DNA of 64,000 nt from Chitinophagales bacterium (GCA_017303455.1 JAFLBM010000018.1:1-64000), one strand, 5' to 3'; shown: positions 27,948 through 36,117, counted from the first letter of the stretch. The notes: a model not told the origin generated them from the letters alone. Program-made: numbers and translations.

Positions 27948-28559
27948 ATGCCATCTAGTTTCATGTCTGAGCATTCCACAGAGTTTATTCTGGTCCAGGA
28001 TCTGATTAAGATTCTTCAGACCAAATTTCGCACCATTACACCGCTTTATTACTGGGCTAGCCGGGAAGGTGGCACTAATTCCAAAAATTGTTTCATTCAA
28101 AAGGCAATTCAGGTTCTTGCGTTCTATCCCCGAAGACCGAAGATTGACTACCCGGGTTGCGGAAGCGTGGAGGTCAAAATCAATGAGCTGTTGAGCCACC
28201 GTAAACAGTATTTTGAAAGTAAAGGCATCAGTGTTATTGCAGGTGTTCCTCTTGCGGATCAACTGGACGATATTCATTTTGGCACATCTTGTTTATGGTT
28301 TGAAATTAGTCCAGATGAAATTGATCGGGTGTTTACAATTGACCTGTCTACTGGATCACTTTCCGGGGATGCGCCGAGAACACTTGATAAGGAAGGGATT
28401 CTCAAAATCATTAATCGATACTCACAGCCGATGCCCTGGTCTTCGGTAATTAGTATTCTAAAGGAAATGGGAACCCGAAGAGAAAACCGATATACTCCCT
28501 GGAATCGGATGTCCGGGGATCTATACAAGCCTGTATACTTGGTTTTGTCCTTGGATTGA
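27948..28559 (+). CDS. Unknown protein, fourth gene of the sce7726/sce7725/RES operon
   Basis: About 203 aa from the ATG at 27948, 21 bases after the RES stop, on the same strand. I do not recognise the family. Mixed charged and aromatic residues, no signal peptide or transmembrane segment. Features: YYWASREGGTNSKNCFIQKAIQ, FYPRRPKIDYPGCGSVEVKI (an alternating beta-rich stretch) and a C-terminal PWNRMSGDLYKPVYLV. It could be the neutralising partner of the RES toxin or a sensor; this is a guess from position only. Confidence 0.6.
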   Translation: MPSSFMSEHSTEFILVQDLIKILQTKFRTITPLYYWASREGGTNSKNCFIQKAIQVLAFYPRRPKIDYPGCGSVEVKINELLSHRKQYFESKGISVIAGVPLADQLDDIHFGTSCLWFEISPDEIDRVFTIDLSTGSLSGDAPRTLDKEGILKIINRYSQPMPWSSVISILKEMGTRRENRYTPWNRMSGDLYKPVYLVLSLD

Positions 28560-28639
28560 AAGGTTACTTCCTTTGCAAAATCCTAACATTTACAATAAGA
28601 GTATCTGGAGTTAAACTTATATGTTTATTTTATCCTCAC

Positions 28640-28896
28640 TATTTAAACGTTTCTGTTTAGTGGGATGAGAAATGAGTGGAACTGTACCTGCGATCCAGCA
28701 AATGCCAGGGATAACTGAAATTATTGGATACTTGCCGGTTAAGATTGATACTTTAACTTTTGGAGGCAGGATTACCTACTATCGCCAAATATACGGCTTA
28801 ACCCAAGGGGATTTGGTGAGTTGGTTTCTGTTAATTCTTCGACTGATAGGAGTTGGGAATATGAGAAACACTTTCACTTTTGAAGGCAAAAAGTAA
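28640..28896 (+). pseudogene. Decayed XRE-type helix-turn-helix gene
   Basis: Fragments of a double-HTH protein like the one at 20152 remain: the GTVPAIQQMPGITEIIGYLPVKIDT segment aligns to GTIPVMRQIPEIIKMIGYFPP of the intact gene, then GGRITYYRQIYGLTQGDLVS (second HTH). A frameshift follows: LVSVNSS and SWEYEKHFHF are in another frame. The first HTH is gone, with stops just before. It therefore marks the right side of the 20.15-28.9 kb segment. The rest of this roughly 500-base gap (28560-29059) holds nothing else. Confidence 0.65.
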
Positions 28897-29059
28897 GAAT
28901 AGAAAGCGAAATAAAATAGGTTTTTATGAATGGATAGTTAGTGAATATTTAAAACATGATTTTTTTGGAGATTATATAGCAGCCCAAGTTGGTTGACAAA
29001 TAAATGGGTGTATGATAGGGTGAGAAAAATATTTTTTGAAAATCAAAACCAACTAAATC

Positions 29060-29887
29060 ATGAGTAAATTATTATTAAATAGAGTTCATCTTACTGTTCA
29101 AGAAATTACAGAGAGTTTTACTTCTAAGCCTGAAATTTTTATTTGTGGAAATATCTTTGATCAAAAAAAGCTTTCTTCTGATGTGCCTTATGCTTTAACT
29201 CTTCTTAGCCAATTGTCCAAAAAAAGACTCTCATTTTTATATGAGAATAACTTATCCGTCATCTCTTTTGAGTTAAAATCTACAATAGATTTTTTGAATG
29301 AACACACGGGCAATCCTTTTATAGATTATAAGTATAAAGTATTAGAACAAATCAGACGTTTCCCAAATTTAGGAATAGAAATGCCTAGATCGGGTATATT
29401 CATTATGAGTAAGGAAATAGTACCAAAAAGCTTACATGTTGATTTTTTTGAACAAACTAGGTTGCTTCTAGACTATTGTGTATTCCTTTTTCCAGAAATT
29501 CGGTCGACTTCTTTTTATCGGGATGCTTTGTTGGGAATTAATAATTCCGAAATGACTATTAGAAAACTATTTTCTTCCAAAGATTATGAGAGAAGTATTA
29601 ATTTATTAAATCAGCTGGAAGTTAATAAACTATTTCGACCAAGTTTCTCTGAAATAACCCAACTTTTATTTTTGTATCAGAAATTCTTTAAAAAGAATAT
29701 TTATAATTTGGGTTTCTGTTGGGTAAATAGCGCTAATATAAATAAGGAGAAAATGGTAATTGTTAACGCTTTAAAAGAGGAATTTATTCTTGGAGAATCT
29801 TTCCCTGACGTTTCAAGGTATAAGTCAATGGGGAGTCCTATAATTATTAGTCTAGAGTGGCTTTTGGAGATTCTGAGAGTTTTATAG
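29060..29887 (+). CDS. Unknown protein, 275 aa
   Basis: Unrecognised. AT-rich, hydrophilic, mainly helical, with no signal peptide or membrane span. Contains an early CGNIFDQKKLS and a late ANINKEKMVIVNALKEEF. It ends at a bidirectional terminator shared with the convergent cyclase-like pair, so it is a monocistronic unit. Codon use is much more AT-rich than the chromosomal genes to the left, consistent with acquired DNA. No function can be assigned. Confidence 0.55.
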   Translation: MSKLLLNRVHLTVQEITESFTSKPEIFICGNIFDQKKLSSDVPYALTLLSQLSKKRLSFLYENNLSVISFELKSTIDFLNEHTGNPFIDYKYKVLEQIRRFPNLGIEMPRSGIFIMSKEIVPKSLHVDFFEQTRLLLDYCVFLFPEIRSTSFYRDALLGINNSEMTIRKLFSSKDYERSINLLNQLEVNKLFRPSFSEITQLLFLYQKFFKKNIYNLGFCWVNSANINKEKMVIVNALKEEFILGESFPDVSRYKSMGSPIIISLEWLLEILRVL

Positions 29888-29912
29888 ACCGGTCACAACC
29901 GGTCTATTTTAT
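29884..29912. terminator. Bidirectional terminator between convergent genes
   Basis: ATAGACCGGT, loop CACA, ACCGGTCTAT: a perfect 10-bp stem followed by TTTATT on the plus strand and AAAAC (TTTT-rich on the minus) on the other. It overlaps the stop of the 29060 gene and faces the minus-strand gene ending at 29936. Confidence 0.8.
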
Positions 29913-29935
29913 TAAAAAATACTTACCAACTTTTG

Positions 29936-30988
29936 TTATTTACCGTAAATGTCAAAATAGTCTGATATTAATTTACCCTTATTTTGATCTGATATTAATT
30001 TTGTAGGAAGTGCTTCAAGGTTATTCATATATTTATTAATGAACCTTTTACTATTTAAAATAATTTTCAAAATTTCTTTTGTGGTTTCATTTCCTCCAGA
30101 CTGATCATTGTAAATTTTATTTAATAATGCAAAATATAAGTATTCAAGACCGTAAGCTTTTTCGTAAAGAAGCGGAAATTTCTTTTTAAGGTTCATTATT
30201 GTAGTAAAAATAGGAGGTTCATACAGGAATTTGCCACTTTTTGAAGAATCATTTTTATTTAAACTGAGTTTTTTAAAATTGCTACTATTAATAATTGAAG
30301 CTAAAATGGTAAGGTAGTACCGACCGTATTTTTGACTATATGTATTTGATCGTGCATATACCTGAATGATTAAATTAATTGCGTTAACATTACTAATGAA
30401 TTCATTACTATATTTCAAATCTTTAAAAAACTCAAGAATATTTTTATGAGTATCTTTTACGTAGAATGAATCAACAGTTTTGTGTTCAATACTTTTACTG
30501 ATTTTAATGATGTCGGAATGTACAAAACAACCGATACCCTTTAGGTTGTCCTGCATCTTGAAAGCTTTTGCAATATCATTGCAATAAAAAAGGGTACCAC
30601 TGATTTGATTTTTATGTTCTAATAATTGGGGCCTAACTGTTTTAAACTTCCTTAAAACTTCATCACCATACATTTTTTTAACATCGGATTCTGACTCAGG
30701 CCCTGTAATGGCTCCAAGTTTACCTTCAACTATAGAGCCTTTTAAAAAGATCTTTAGTGTCATCAGATCTATTCTGAATGAGCTTAAAAATGTTATTAAT
30801 ATTTCTGGATCCTCGGATTCTATGTAAGCACAATCGCTAAAGAAATGAATTTTTCCTTTATTCTCTAATTTATCCAAATGGAGAATAATTAGTTGTTGAA
30901 AATTTGTAATATACTCCATATACCCAGCTGCATCAAAGTTTGCTAGGTTCTTTGTACCTACCATATCAATGAATGCGATATAGTTCAT
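29936..30988 (-). CDS. Class III nucleotide-cyclase-like protein
   Basis: 350 aa. The N-terminal 90 residues read like the core of a class III cyclase: first strand YIAFIDMVGTKNLA with D8, hairpin HFFSDCAYIES with D52, then LKIFLKGSIVEGKLG; both metal-binding acids are in the right order. The rest (100-350) is helical and unknown. It is the downstream gene of an overlapping pair (ATGA at 30985-30988). Cyclases of this type paired with an effector define Pycsar; its partner here has no recognised effector. Making a cyclic nucleotide is plausible, not shown. Confidence 0.6.
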   Translation of the reverse strand: MNYIAFIDMVGTKNLANFDAAGYMEYITNFQQLIILHLDKLENKGKIHFFSDCAYIESEDPEILITFLSSFRIDLMTLKIFLKGSIVEGKLGAITGPESESDVKKMYGDEVLRKFKTVRPQLLEHKNQISGTLFYCNDIAKAFKMQDNLKGIGCFVHSDIIKISKSIEHKTVDSFYVKDTHKNILEFFKDLKYSNEFISNVNAINLIIQVYARSNTYSQKYGRYYLTILASIINSSNFKKLSLNKNDSSKSGKFLYEPPIFTTIMNLKKKFPLLYEKAYGLEYLYFALLNKIYNDQSGGNETTKEILKIILNSKRFINKYMNNLEALPTKLISDQNKGKLISDYFDIYGK

Positions 30989-32133
30989 GGTTTTCTAATT
31001 TTATATATTGTAATGAAGGGCTTATAGTAGTTGAGAGAATCTAGCACTGATTCAGGTAAGATATTTATTAAACCATTTCTCCAGAAATTTGCTTTTCGTT
31101 TTATGCCCTTTTTTCTAACTCTATGACTTGGGTTTGATTCTTGTGGAGTTTGATTTAAAGTTCTAAAAATGTTCTGACGGATTAAGGAGAATATTGACCT
31201 ACGCATTTTTGATTGCTGAGGTTTTATTTCTGTTCTTATTAATAGATATTCCCCACTAGGAAGTTGGTCGTGAAGTTTCTTGATTTTTCTAATAGGGAGA
31301 TTTTTATAAGATTTATGATTTTTCAATTGTTCTTCAATAGTTATTTCATGCTTAGTGATCTTATTTTCTGAAATGTAGGTATTACTAATATTACTCCAGG
31401 CTTCAACATAGTGATGGTAGTCAAATGAGTTCTTTGAATGAAAAAAGTAAGACAAGGAAATAAATGGAAGATTCTCACTTTTGTGTTTTTCAAACTCCGC
31501 TGTTAAGTTTTGCCTTAACCAATCCATTTTTAGTCTATTGAAATCTTTTTTAACAGGAAAGGTTTGTATGCCCACGAATTGTTCAATATAAGTGTAATAC
31601 ATCGCGATATCTATCATTATATCTTCTATATATTGAAATATCTGACTTGGTTTTGTTGCATTTAATCTGCAAATTTCAGAATTCGGCTTGTTTAAAATAT
31701 TGTAAGTCGTCTTTGTACTTATTTCATATAAATGTGTTATTTCACAATTAATTAATAACTCTGATCCTAAAAATTCTAATGAATTATATAAGTTTACTAT
31801 TACTCGGATATCAAACTTTGGATCTATACTTTCTATTACATTTTCAATATTTTTTATTTGATGATCTGCTCTCATCATTGATGGAGATGTATTATCTATA
31901 ACAACCTTCTTGACTGTTTTTCCAATTTTGCTTAGTTCGTTAAGCTTTTTGTTTAGAGAGTTATTTAGTTCATCTAAACCAGCAATTAATGTGTATCTTA
32001 AAGAGACTTCAGACTTAACTTTATCATTAGGGGGTAGAACAAATGCTATTCTCCTTACAATAGGGACCTTTTGAGAATAAGTTAGTTCTTTATTCAATTT
32101 TCTTTGAGAGGCATAATAGTCTGTAATTTTCAT
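30985..32133 (-). CDS. Unknown protein, partner of the cyclase-like gene
   Basis: 382 aa, no recognised family, no transmembrane segment. N-terminal VLPPNDKVKSEVSLRYTLIAGL and a coiled stretch (LNNSLNKKLNELSKIGKTVKK) are followed by KVVIDNTSPSMM. The C-terminus is basic (RRSIFSLIRQN, RVRKKGIKRKANFW), perhaps nucleic-acid or membrane-proximal. It is the first gene of the pair; the overlapping ATGA shows translational coupling. The pair may be a sensor-cyclase or cyclase-effector module; which one is the effector is not known. Confidence 0.55.
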   Translation of the reverse strand: MKITDYYASQRKLNKELTYSQKVPIVRRIAFVLPPNDKVKSEVSLRYTLIAGLDELNNSLNKKLNELSKIGKTVKKVVIDNTSPSMMRADHQIKNIENVIESIDPKFDIRVIVNLYNSLEFLGSELLINCEITHLYEISTKTTYNILNKPNSEICRLNATKPSQIFQYIEDIMIDIAMYYTYIEQFVGIQTFPVKKDFNRLKMDWLRQNLTAEFEKHKSENLPFISLSYFFHSKNSFDYHHYVEAWSNISNTYISENKITKHEITIEEQLKNHKSYKNLPIRKIKKLHDQLPSGEYLLIRTEIKPQQSKMRRSIFSLIRQNIFRTLNQTPQESNPSHRVRKKGIKRKANFWRNGLINILPESVLDSLNYYKPFITIYKIRKP

Positions 32134-32318
32134 CGATAAAGCTTTATTTTGAAAATATAGAAATAGAGTCAGATGCCATTATTTATTTTCCCATATGATG
32201 TGCATATTGTATAAACATATAAAGTATAAAATTAAAAATCAAGGGGATAAATACGGAGCATTGGGTTGGTTTCATTTTATAAGGTCTTAATAATTATACA
32301 GTTGTGGGAATTAAAGGG

Positions 32319-32346
32319 AAAGCCCTGAAGGGTACTCAGGGCTTTT
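32319..32346 (-). terminator. Terminator downstream of ardC
   Basis: AAAGCCCTGA, seven-base loop, TCAGGGCTTT: a perfect 10-bp stem 16 bases after the ArdC-like stop codon (32362). Only a weak T-run follows on the minus strand. Confidence 0.6.
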
Positions 32347-32361
32347 AGGAACTGATGCAAT

Positions 32362-33264
32362 TCAATTTGTTATTACTCTTGCATCGCTATTGAATTCATG
32401 GATATTAAGGATAAAATCAACCGCCCTTTGTGCCTGGCCACTGGCTATCACAATGAATCGCTTGTCATTCTTTAGTTTTCCCAGCCAGCCCTGAATATAG
32501 GCCGCACTGTTTTGTAAGCTGTCATTTTGTATACCAGTGTAAGAGGAAAGGTAGGCAGAACCTAACTCAGCTATCAGTTCTTCAAGACTATACATATCTG
32601 ACCCAAACTCAGCCATTTCGGTAATTGATTTCCTATTCAAACGTTTTTCTGAGCCGGTACTATGTACCAGCTCATGAAAAAGGGTCGCATAGTAGAGTTC
32701 AGAGCTTTTAAAAGAGTTCGGCTTCGGCATATTGATATAATCTTCGACTTTATCATAATAGGCCTGTTGTTCCTCATGCTTTATGGAAGGACACTGTGGC
32801 ATACCGTGAATGACCGATTCGCATTCAATAATCGGGTCATGCTTTTTTTGAAATAGAGGCTCGACTAACCCTTCCGGGAGGTCATGACACTGAGCAATGT
32901 TGAACACTTTGTAATACCGAAGAATTGGAGGATTTTTCTTTTCATCCTCTTTTTGTTCAGCATCCTTGTTCTTTGGTTTCTTCCAGTAAATGACAACGTG
33001 ACCATGTTCACCCTGCTTTACAGACCCGCCAATTTTTTTTAACTGATCCCAGGTTAGAAATAAGTTCCGTTCATACTCTAGGGAAAGGAGTAGCCAAAGG
33101 TTAACCCCTCTGTATGGACGTTTACTAATCAGATTCATGGGGATACCAGCATCAGCCCAGGGCTTTTGCCAGGGAGCAGTGCCTTTCTCTAAAAGCGTAA
33201 TGATTCGGTCAGTGACGATTTGATACACATCCAGCTTTGTGGATGGAGAAGTGTTTGAATCCAT
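32362..33264 (-). CDS. ardC: ArdC-like antirestriction protein (ssDNA-binding domain plus zincin metallopeptidase)
   Basis: 300 aa. The N-terminal DUF1738 ssDNA-binding part (YQIVTDRIITLLEKG, APWQKPW, GVNLWLL) is followed by HEPN-free linker and a C-terminal metallopeptidase domain with LFHELVHSTG (HELVH 197-201) and EELIAELGSAYL. ArdC of plasmids protects incoming DNA against restriction. Here it lies in the mobile backbone; upstream at 33326-33343 is a copy of the shared CCCTCCC motif. Confident family assignment. Confidence 0.9.
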   Translation of the reverse strand: MDSNTSPSTKLDVYQIVTDRIITLLEKGTAPWQKPWADAGIPMNLISKRPYRGVNLWLLLSLEYERNLFLTWDQLKKIGGSVKQGEHGHVVIYWKKPKNKDAEQKEDEKKNPPILRYYKVFNIAQCHDLPEGLVEPLFQKKHDPIIECESVIHGMPQCPSIKHEEQQAYYDKVEDYINMPKPNSFKSSELYYATLFHELVHSTGSEKRLNRKSITEMAEFGSDMYSLEELIAELGSAYLSSYTGIQNDSLQNSAAYIQGWLGKLKNDKRFIVIASGQAQRAVDFILNIHEFNSDARVITN

Positions 33265-33325
33265 AATTCAGTATTTAATTGTTAAAGAATAATTTCTTCC
33301 ATCATAAACGCAATACTGAAATGGT

Positions 33326-33343
33326 ATAAGGGAGGGTGATTTG
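33326..33343 (-). promoter_or_regulatory. Shared upstream motif (copy 1 of 6), before ardC
   Basis: Minus strand CAAATCACCCTCCCTTAT, 62 bases before the ArdC start. The same motif, consensus CAAATTCCCCTCCCTTAT, precedes five other minus-strand genes in the element. Likely a regulator or promoter-linked site of the mobile backbone. Confidence 0.5.
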
Positions 33344-33471
33344 CCCCCTAGACAATCGTAGAGGGACAAATGTTTTTAATCATTTGCCTATATGTCGGAA
33401 AATGAATTTGATTTCCGTAATATTTCTATAACTTTTCAAAAAGAATCAGATAACACTGAAAATGTAACATT

Positions 33472-34191
33472 ATGAATGTACCCGGATTGCGCATTGTGTA
33501 TTGGGCATACTCAGAACAAATTGGTGTTGAGGATTTGGCTGAAATTGATAAGTTTAGGGCTGAGATTGGCGAGAACTATGCTTCTCTTGTAAAAGTATTT
33601 CCACATGAAAGAGGTGGCGAAGTATTTCAATTTGCTATTGAATTTTTCGCAGACCTTACTCTCAAAGATTATCTCACATTCATTGGAGGGTATATTGCCG
33701 GGAAAGCCGTTGATAAGGTCGTAGATCCTATACTTGATGCATACCTATTTAATCCCCTTAAAAAAGCCTACAAAAAACTCAAAGAGAAAAATCCCGACCT
33801 TGGTGTATATAAATTCAGTTTTGATCTCTCTGATACAAAAATAACTATATATCATTTAGATGGTGACCAGCTTCTAGACAATATTGATTTAATTATTAGG
33901 GAGATTGGAGATCGCTATAAGGAACTTCAGTATTTGGATGAGCTTCCAATGGAAATTCATATTCCAGTTATACAAGACGATATTAAAGGGACTGTGTATT
34001 TTAGACCGCCTTTTGAAATGGACGAGAAATTTGATATGAGAATGTATAACTATACTGAGGGGTATTGGGGATTGAAATTATTTAAGTACGGTCTAGAATG
34101 CATATATAGCTTAGAAGAGAATAAGATTATCACAGATATTCCATTCTATACAGAAGAAGAATTATATAGTCGGAGGATTTTGGAACCATAA
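33472..34191 (+). CDS. Unknown protein, 239 aa
   Basis: Not recognised. N-terminal half has a hydrophobic segment (DYLTFIGGYIAGKAVDKVVDP, about 62-83) that could be a membrane-associated helix, though it is short; the remaining sequence is acidic with beta-rich character (IYHLDGDQLLDNIDLIIREIGD). It is alone between terminators, on the opposite strand to the mobile-backbone genes, which suggests an inserted cargo gene. AT-rich. No function can be assigned. Confidence 0.55.
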   Translation: MNVPGLRIVYWAYSEQIGVEDLAEIDKFRAEIGENYASLVKVFPHERGGEVFQFAIEFFADLTLKDYLTFIGGYIAGKAVDKVVDPILDAYLFNPLKKAYKKLKEKNPDLGVYKFSFDLSDTKITIYHLDGDQLLDNIDLIIREIGDRYKELQYLDELPMEIHIPVIQDDIKGTVYFRPPFEMDEKFDMRMYNYTEGYWGLKLFKYGLECIYSLEENKIITDIPFYTEEELYSRRILEP

Positions 34192-34246
34192 GAGTGTAAA
34201 TAGTAAGGTAGTGATCTTAATATTAATTTGGATAAGCTAAAAGCAA

Positions 34247-34267
34247 AAGCAGGATACTATCCTGCTT
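34247..34267 (-). terminator. Hairpin terminator between convergent genes
   Basis: AAGCAGGATA-C-TATCCTGCTT, a perfect 10-bp stem with a one-base centre, lying 14 bases after the RuvC-like stop (minus strand) and followed there by TTTTGCTTTT. Confidence 0.65.
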
Positions 34268-34281
34268 CTGACTTATCTCTC

Positions 34282-34746
34282 CTAATGGTGTAACATTGCC
34301 ATAACCACGGCCTCAAAGAGCTTGAAGTAGTATTTATTTTTGTTTCTTAATTCTTTTTGATAACAGTGACGCAGTTCTGGAAATTTTTGAACCAGAGAGT
34401 ACATCATAGCTTTTTTAGTTTTCTTTTGTCCATTTTGACAAAATGAATAGAGTGCTTCCGCCGGTTCCATGATAACGGGTATGCCTTTGGTCTTACAGTA
34501 TTCCTGGATGCAGAAAATGAGTGTTTTAAACGCTGGTGTTTGGTGATGTTCATGCGGGATTGACAAAACAATCTTTTTAATAGAGTATTGCCGCACACAC
34601 GGCTCCAAGCTGGTGACTATCATGTTTGCTTTCGACGGCGACCAGGATGATTTATGTAGGTGTACCTTGTACTCTACTAATCTCCCCTGATTGATAATTG
34701 CTAGCCCAAGGAGCCGTGTGTTCGTACTAATGCCCAGAGTCGCCAT
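34282..34746 (-). CDS. RNase H-fold (RuvC-like) Holliday-junction resolvase-type protein
   Basis: I start at the ATG at 34746 (MATLGISTNTRLLGLAIIN), about 154 aa; the frame extends upstream to 34905 but that part is read in another frame by the neighbouring gene. The first strand LGISTNTRLLGLAII and the later KKIVLSIP fit a RuvC-like RNase H fold; the first position of the usual catalytic Asp is occupied by Ser/Thr, so activity is uncertain. It overlaps the 79-aa gene upstream by 20 bases, so the two are one unit. A similar two-gene pair is familiar from Bacteroidota conjugative elements. Confidence 0.65.
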   Translation of the reverse strand: MATLGISTNTRLLGLAIINQGRLVEYKVHLHKSSWSPSKANMIVTSLEPCVRQYSIKKIVLSIPHEHHQTPAFKTLIFCIQEYCKTKGIPVIMEPAEALYSFCQNGQKKTKKAMMYSLVQKFPELRHCYQKELRNKNKYYFKLFEAVVMAMLHH

Positions 34747-34966
34747 TTCGGCTATTTTGGTTGATAAGGAAGGTGTACAGTGCTGCCCGGCTCCGCTTGA
34801 TCTTGCTGTCAGGGAGCGACATAACTTTGTTGAGAATTCTTTTAAGAAACTCTTCTTTATACTTCCGGGCATATTGCAAGTGAAGCGTAATTGAATCTCT
34901 GTCATCTAGCGTATTAGCTATTTCATGAGCCAATTTTATTTCATGAGGGTCATAATCTTGATACAT
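34727..34966 (-). CDS. Small protein partner of the RuvC-like gene
   Basis: 79 aa, MYQDYDPHEIKLAHEIANTL then KYKEEFLKRILNKVMSLPDSKIKRSRAALYTFLI. The second half, with 'LxxxLxKVxSxPxxxIxxSRxALxxxLI', is a pattern I recognise from small proteins in Bacteroidota mobile elements that precede RuvC-like genes. It overlaps the next gene by 20 bases, in another frame. Function unknown; probably translationally coupled. Confidence 0.6.
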   Translation of the reverse strand: MYQDYDPHEIKLAHEIANTLDDRDSITLHLQYARKYKEEFLKRILNKVMSLPDSKIKRSRAALYTFLINQNSRNGDSGH

Positions 34967-35170
34967 GCTAAATTTTAATTAGTGATAAATCCCTTTTTAT
35001 TGAATCGGTATAGGAGCGATACGTTCTTTTTATCATTCGTATTCGTTCGTTTTATATAAGAAAAAATTAAGAAATGATACCGAGACTAAAAAGGGGGGAG
35101 GGAAAACAAAAGGACGTTTTAATGTCCTTTAAAAATGATGCCTTAAGTGAACATCAATGTTGTTAGGTAC

Positions 35171-35458
35171 TCATAGATAAAAGGATTGATTAGTATTAAA
35201 GGGCTCAGGGTTTTGAGCCAACAAGCTATATTCTTTTTCTGTTTGGTTCCAGAGATCATCAAAGAGTTCTTGTGGCTGTGTTTGATATATCTTGGAAAGA
35301 TGAAAGACTTGTATTAATCCTGGAAGTGCAACACCATGTTCCCATTTTGAGAGACTGCTGGTATCCGAAAGGCCAAGCAGACGGGCAACCTTCTTTTGAG
35401 AATACCCAGTTGATTTTCTAAAGAGCTTTAGCTTATTTGGAGTTCGACGAATTTCCAT
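35171..35458 (-). CDS. XRE-family helix-turn-helix regulator
   Basis: 95 aa. HTH at residues about 7-60: NKLKLFRKSTGYSQKKVARLLG, then SDTSSLSKWEHG, ALPGLIQVFHLSKIYQ. A short unstructured tail follows. Preceded on the minus strand by the shared CCCCTCCCTTAT motif (35491-35508), 33 bases before the start. A controller of the element is likely; target unknown. Confidence 0.8.
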   Translation of the reverse strand: MEIRRTPNKLKLFRKSTGYSQKKVARLLGLSDTSSLSKWEHGVALPGLIQVFHLSKIYQTQPQELFDDLWNQTEKEYSLLAQNPEPFNTNQSFYL

Positions 35459-35490
35459 GCTTTCCAGTGTATGAAAAGAAGTCTTAAGTG

Positions 35491-35508
35491 ATAAGGGAGG
35501 GGAATTTG
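35491..35508 (-). promoter_or_regulatory. Shared upstream motif (copy 2 of 6), before the 35171 XRE gene
   Basis: Minus strand CAAATTCCCCTCCCTTAT, the best match to the consensus, 33 bases before the start codon at 35458. Same motif and almost the same spacing as the two duplicated XRE genes at 38749 and 41201. Confidence 0.55.
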
Positions 35509-35562
35509 AGAACTAGTCAATTTCTGGGGATAACTGCTAATTTCCGAGAAATAAAAAGGGAG

Positions 35563-36030
35563 CTATAGTGCTCCTTCGTCAGCAAACGAATAAAATCCTT
35601 CAGCTGAAATAATCATGTGGTCATCAATTTGTACTTCGAGCAACCTTGCAGCCTGTTTGATTTTATAAGTGAGATCAAAGTCGTTTTTACTAGGCATCAG
35701 GTTTCCAGCAGGATGGTTATGTGCCAGGATAATCCGGCCAGCATTTGCCTTTAGTGCCAGAGCAAATACTAGCTTTGGGTCAACAACTGTACAGCTACCT
35801 GATCCTGTAGTTAATGTACAAATACCTAGAACCCGGCCAGCTCTGTTAAGCAACATAACCTTGAACTGTTCAATGAACTGCAATTTTGATTTATCCCAGG
35901 AATTGAGGAGAATTTCATATACCTCATAAGAAGTTGTCACTTTTGGCAGATCAGATATTTTCTTCTTAGGGATATAGGATAATTCAATTTCTGAAATTAC
36001 TGTTTCTTGGGAAGATGATTTATTACCCAT
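35563..36030 (-). CDS. radC: RadC/JAB-domain protein
   Basis: About 155 aa from the ATG at 36030 (MGNKSSSQ); the frame extends to 36144 but that lacks a credible start. The JAMM/RadC motif is complete: AHNHPAGNLMPSKND (HxHx7SxxD), preceded by NRAGRVLGICTLTTG. RadC-type JAB proteins are common on integrative elements and are probably involved in DNA transactions, though no activity is established. Its upstream region has a copy of the shared motif at 36100-36117, 70 bases before the start. Confidence 0.88.
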   Translation of the reverse strand: MGNKSSSQETVISEIELSYIPKKKISDLPKVTTSYEVYEILLNSWDKSKLQFIEQFKVMLLNRAGRVLGICTLTTGSGSCTVVDPKLVFALALKANAGRIILAHNHPAGNLMPSKNDFDLTYKIKQAARLLEVQIDDHMIISAEGFYSFADEGAL

Positions 36031-36099
36031 ACTGAAGTGTTTTAATTTGTGATAAATGAACAAGTATCGGGTTAAGTGTATAGGTATTTGGTGGGAGAA

Positions 36100-36117
36100 A
36101 TAAGAGGGGGAGAGTTG
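36100..36117 (-). promoter_or_regulatory. Shared upstream motif (copy 3 of 6), before radC
   Basis: Minus strand CAACTCTCCCCCTCTTAT, a weaker copy of CAAATTCCCCTCCCTTAT, 70 bases before the RadC start. Confidence 0.4.

Noticed and set aside
34691..34894. 67-codon plus-strand frame
   Set aside because: Antisense shadow of the RuvC-like/small-partner pair.
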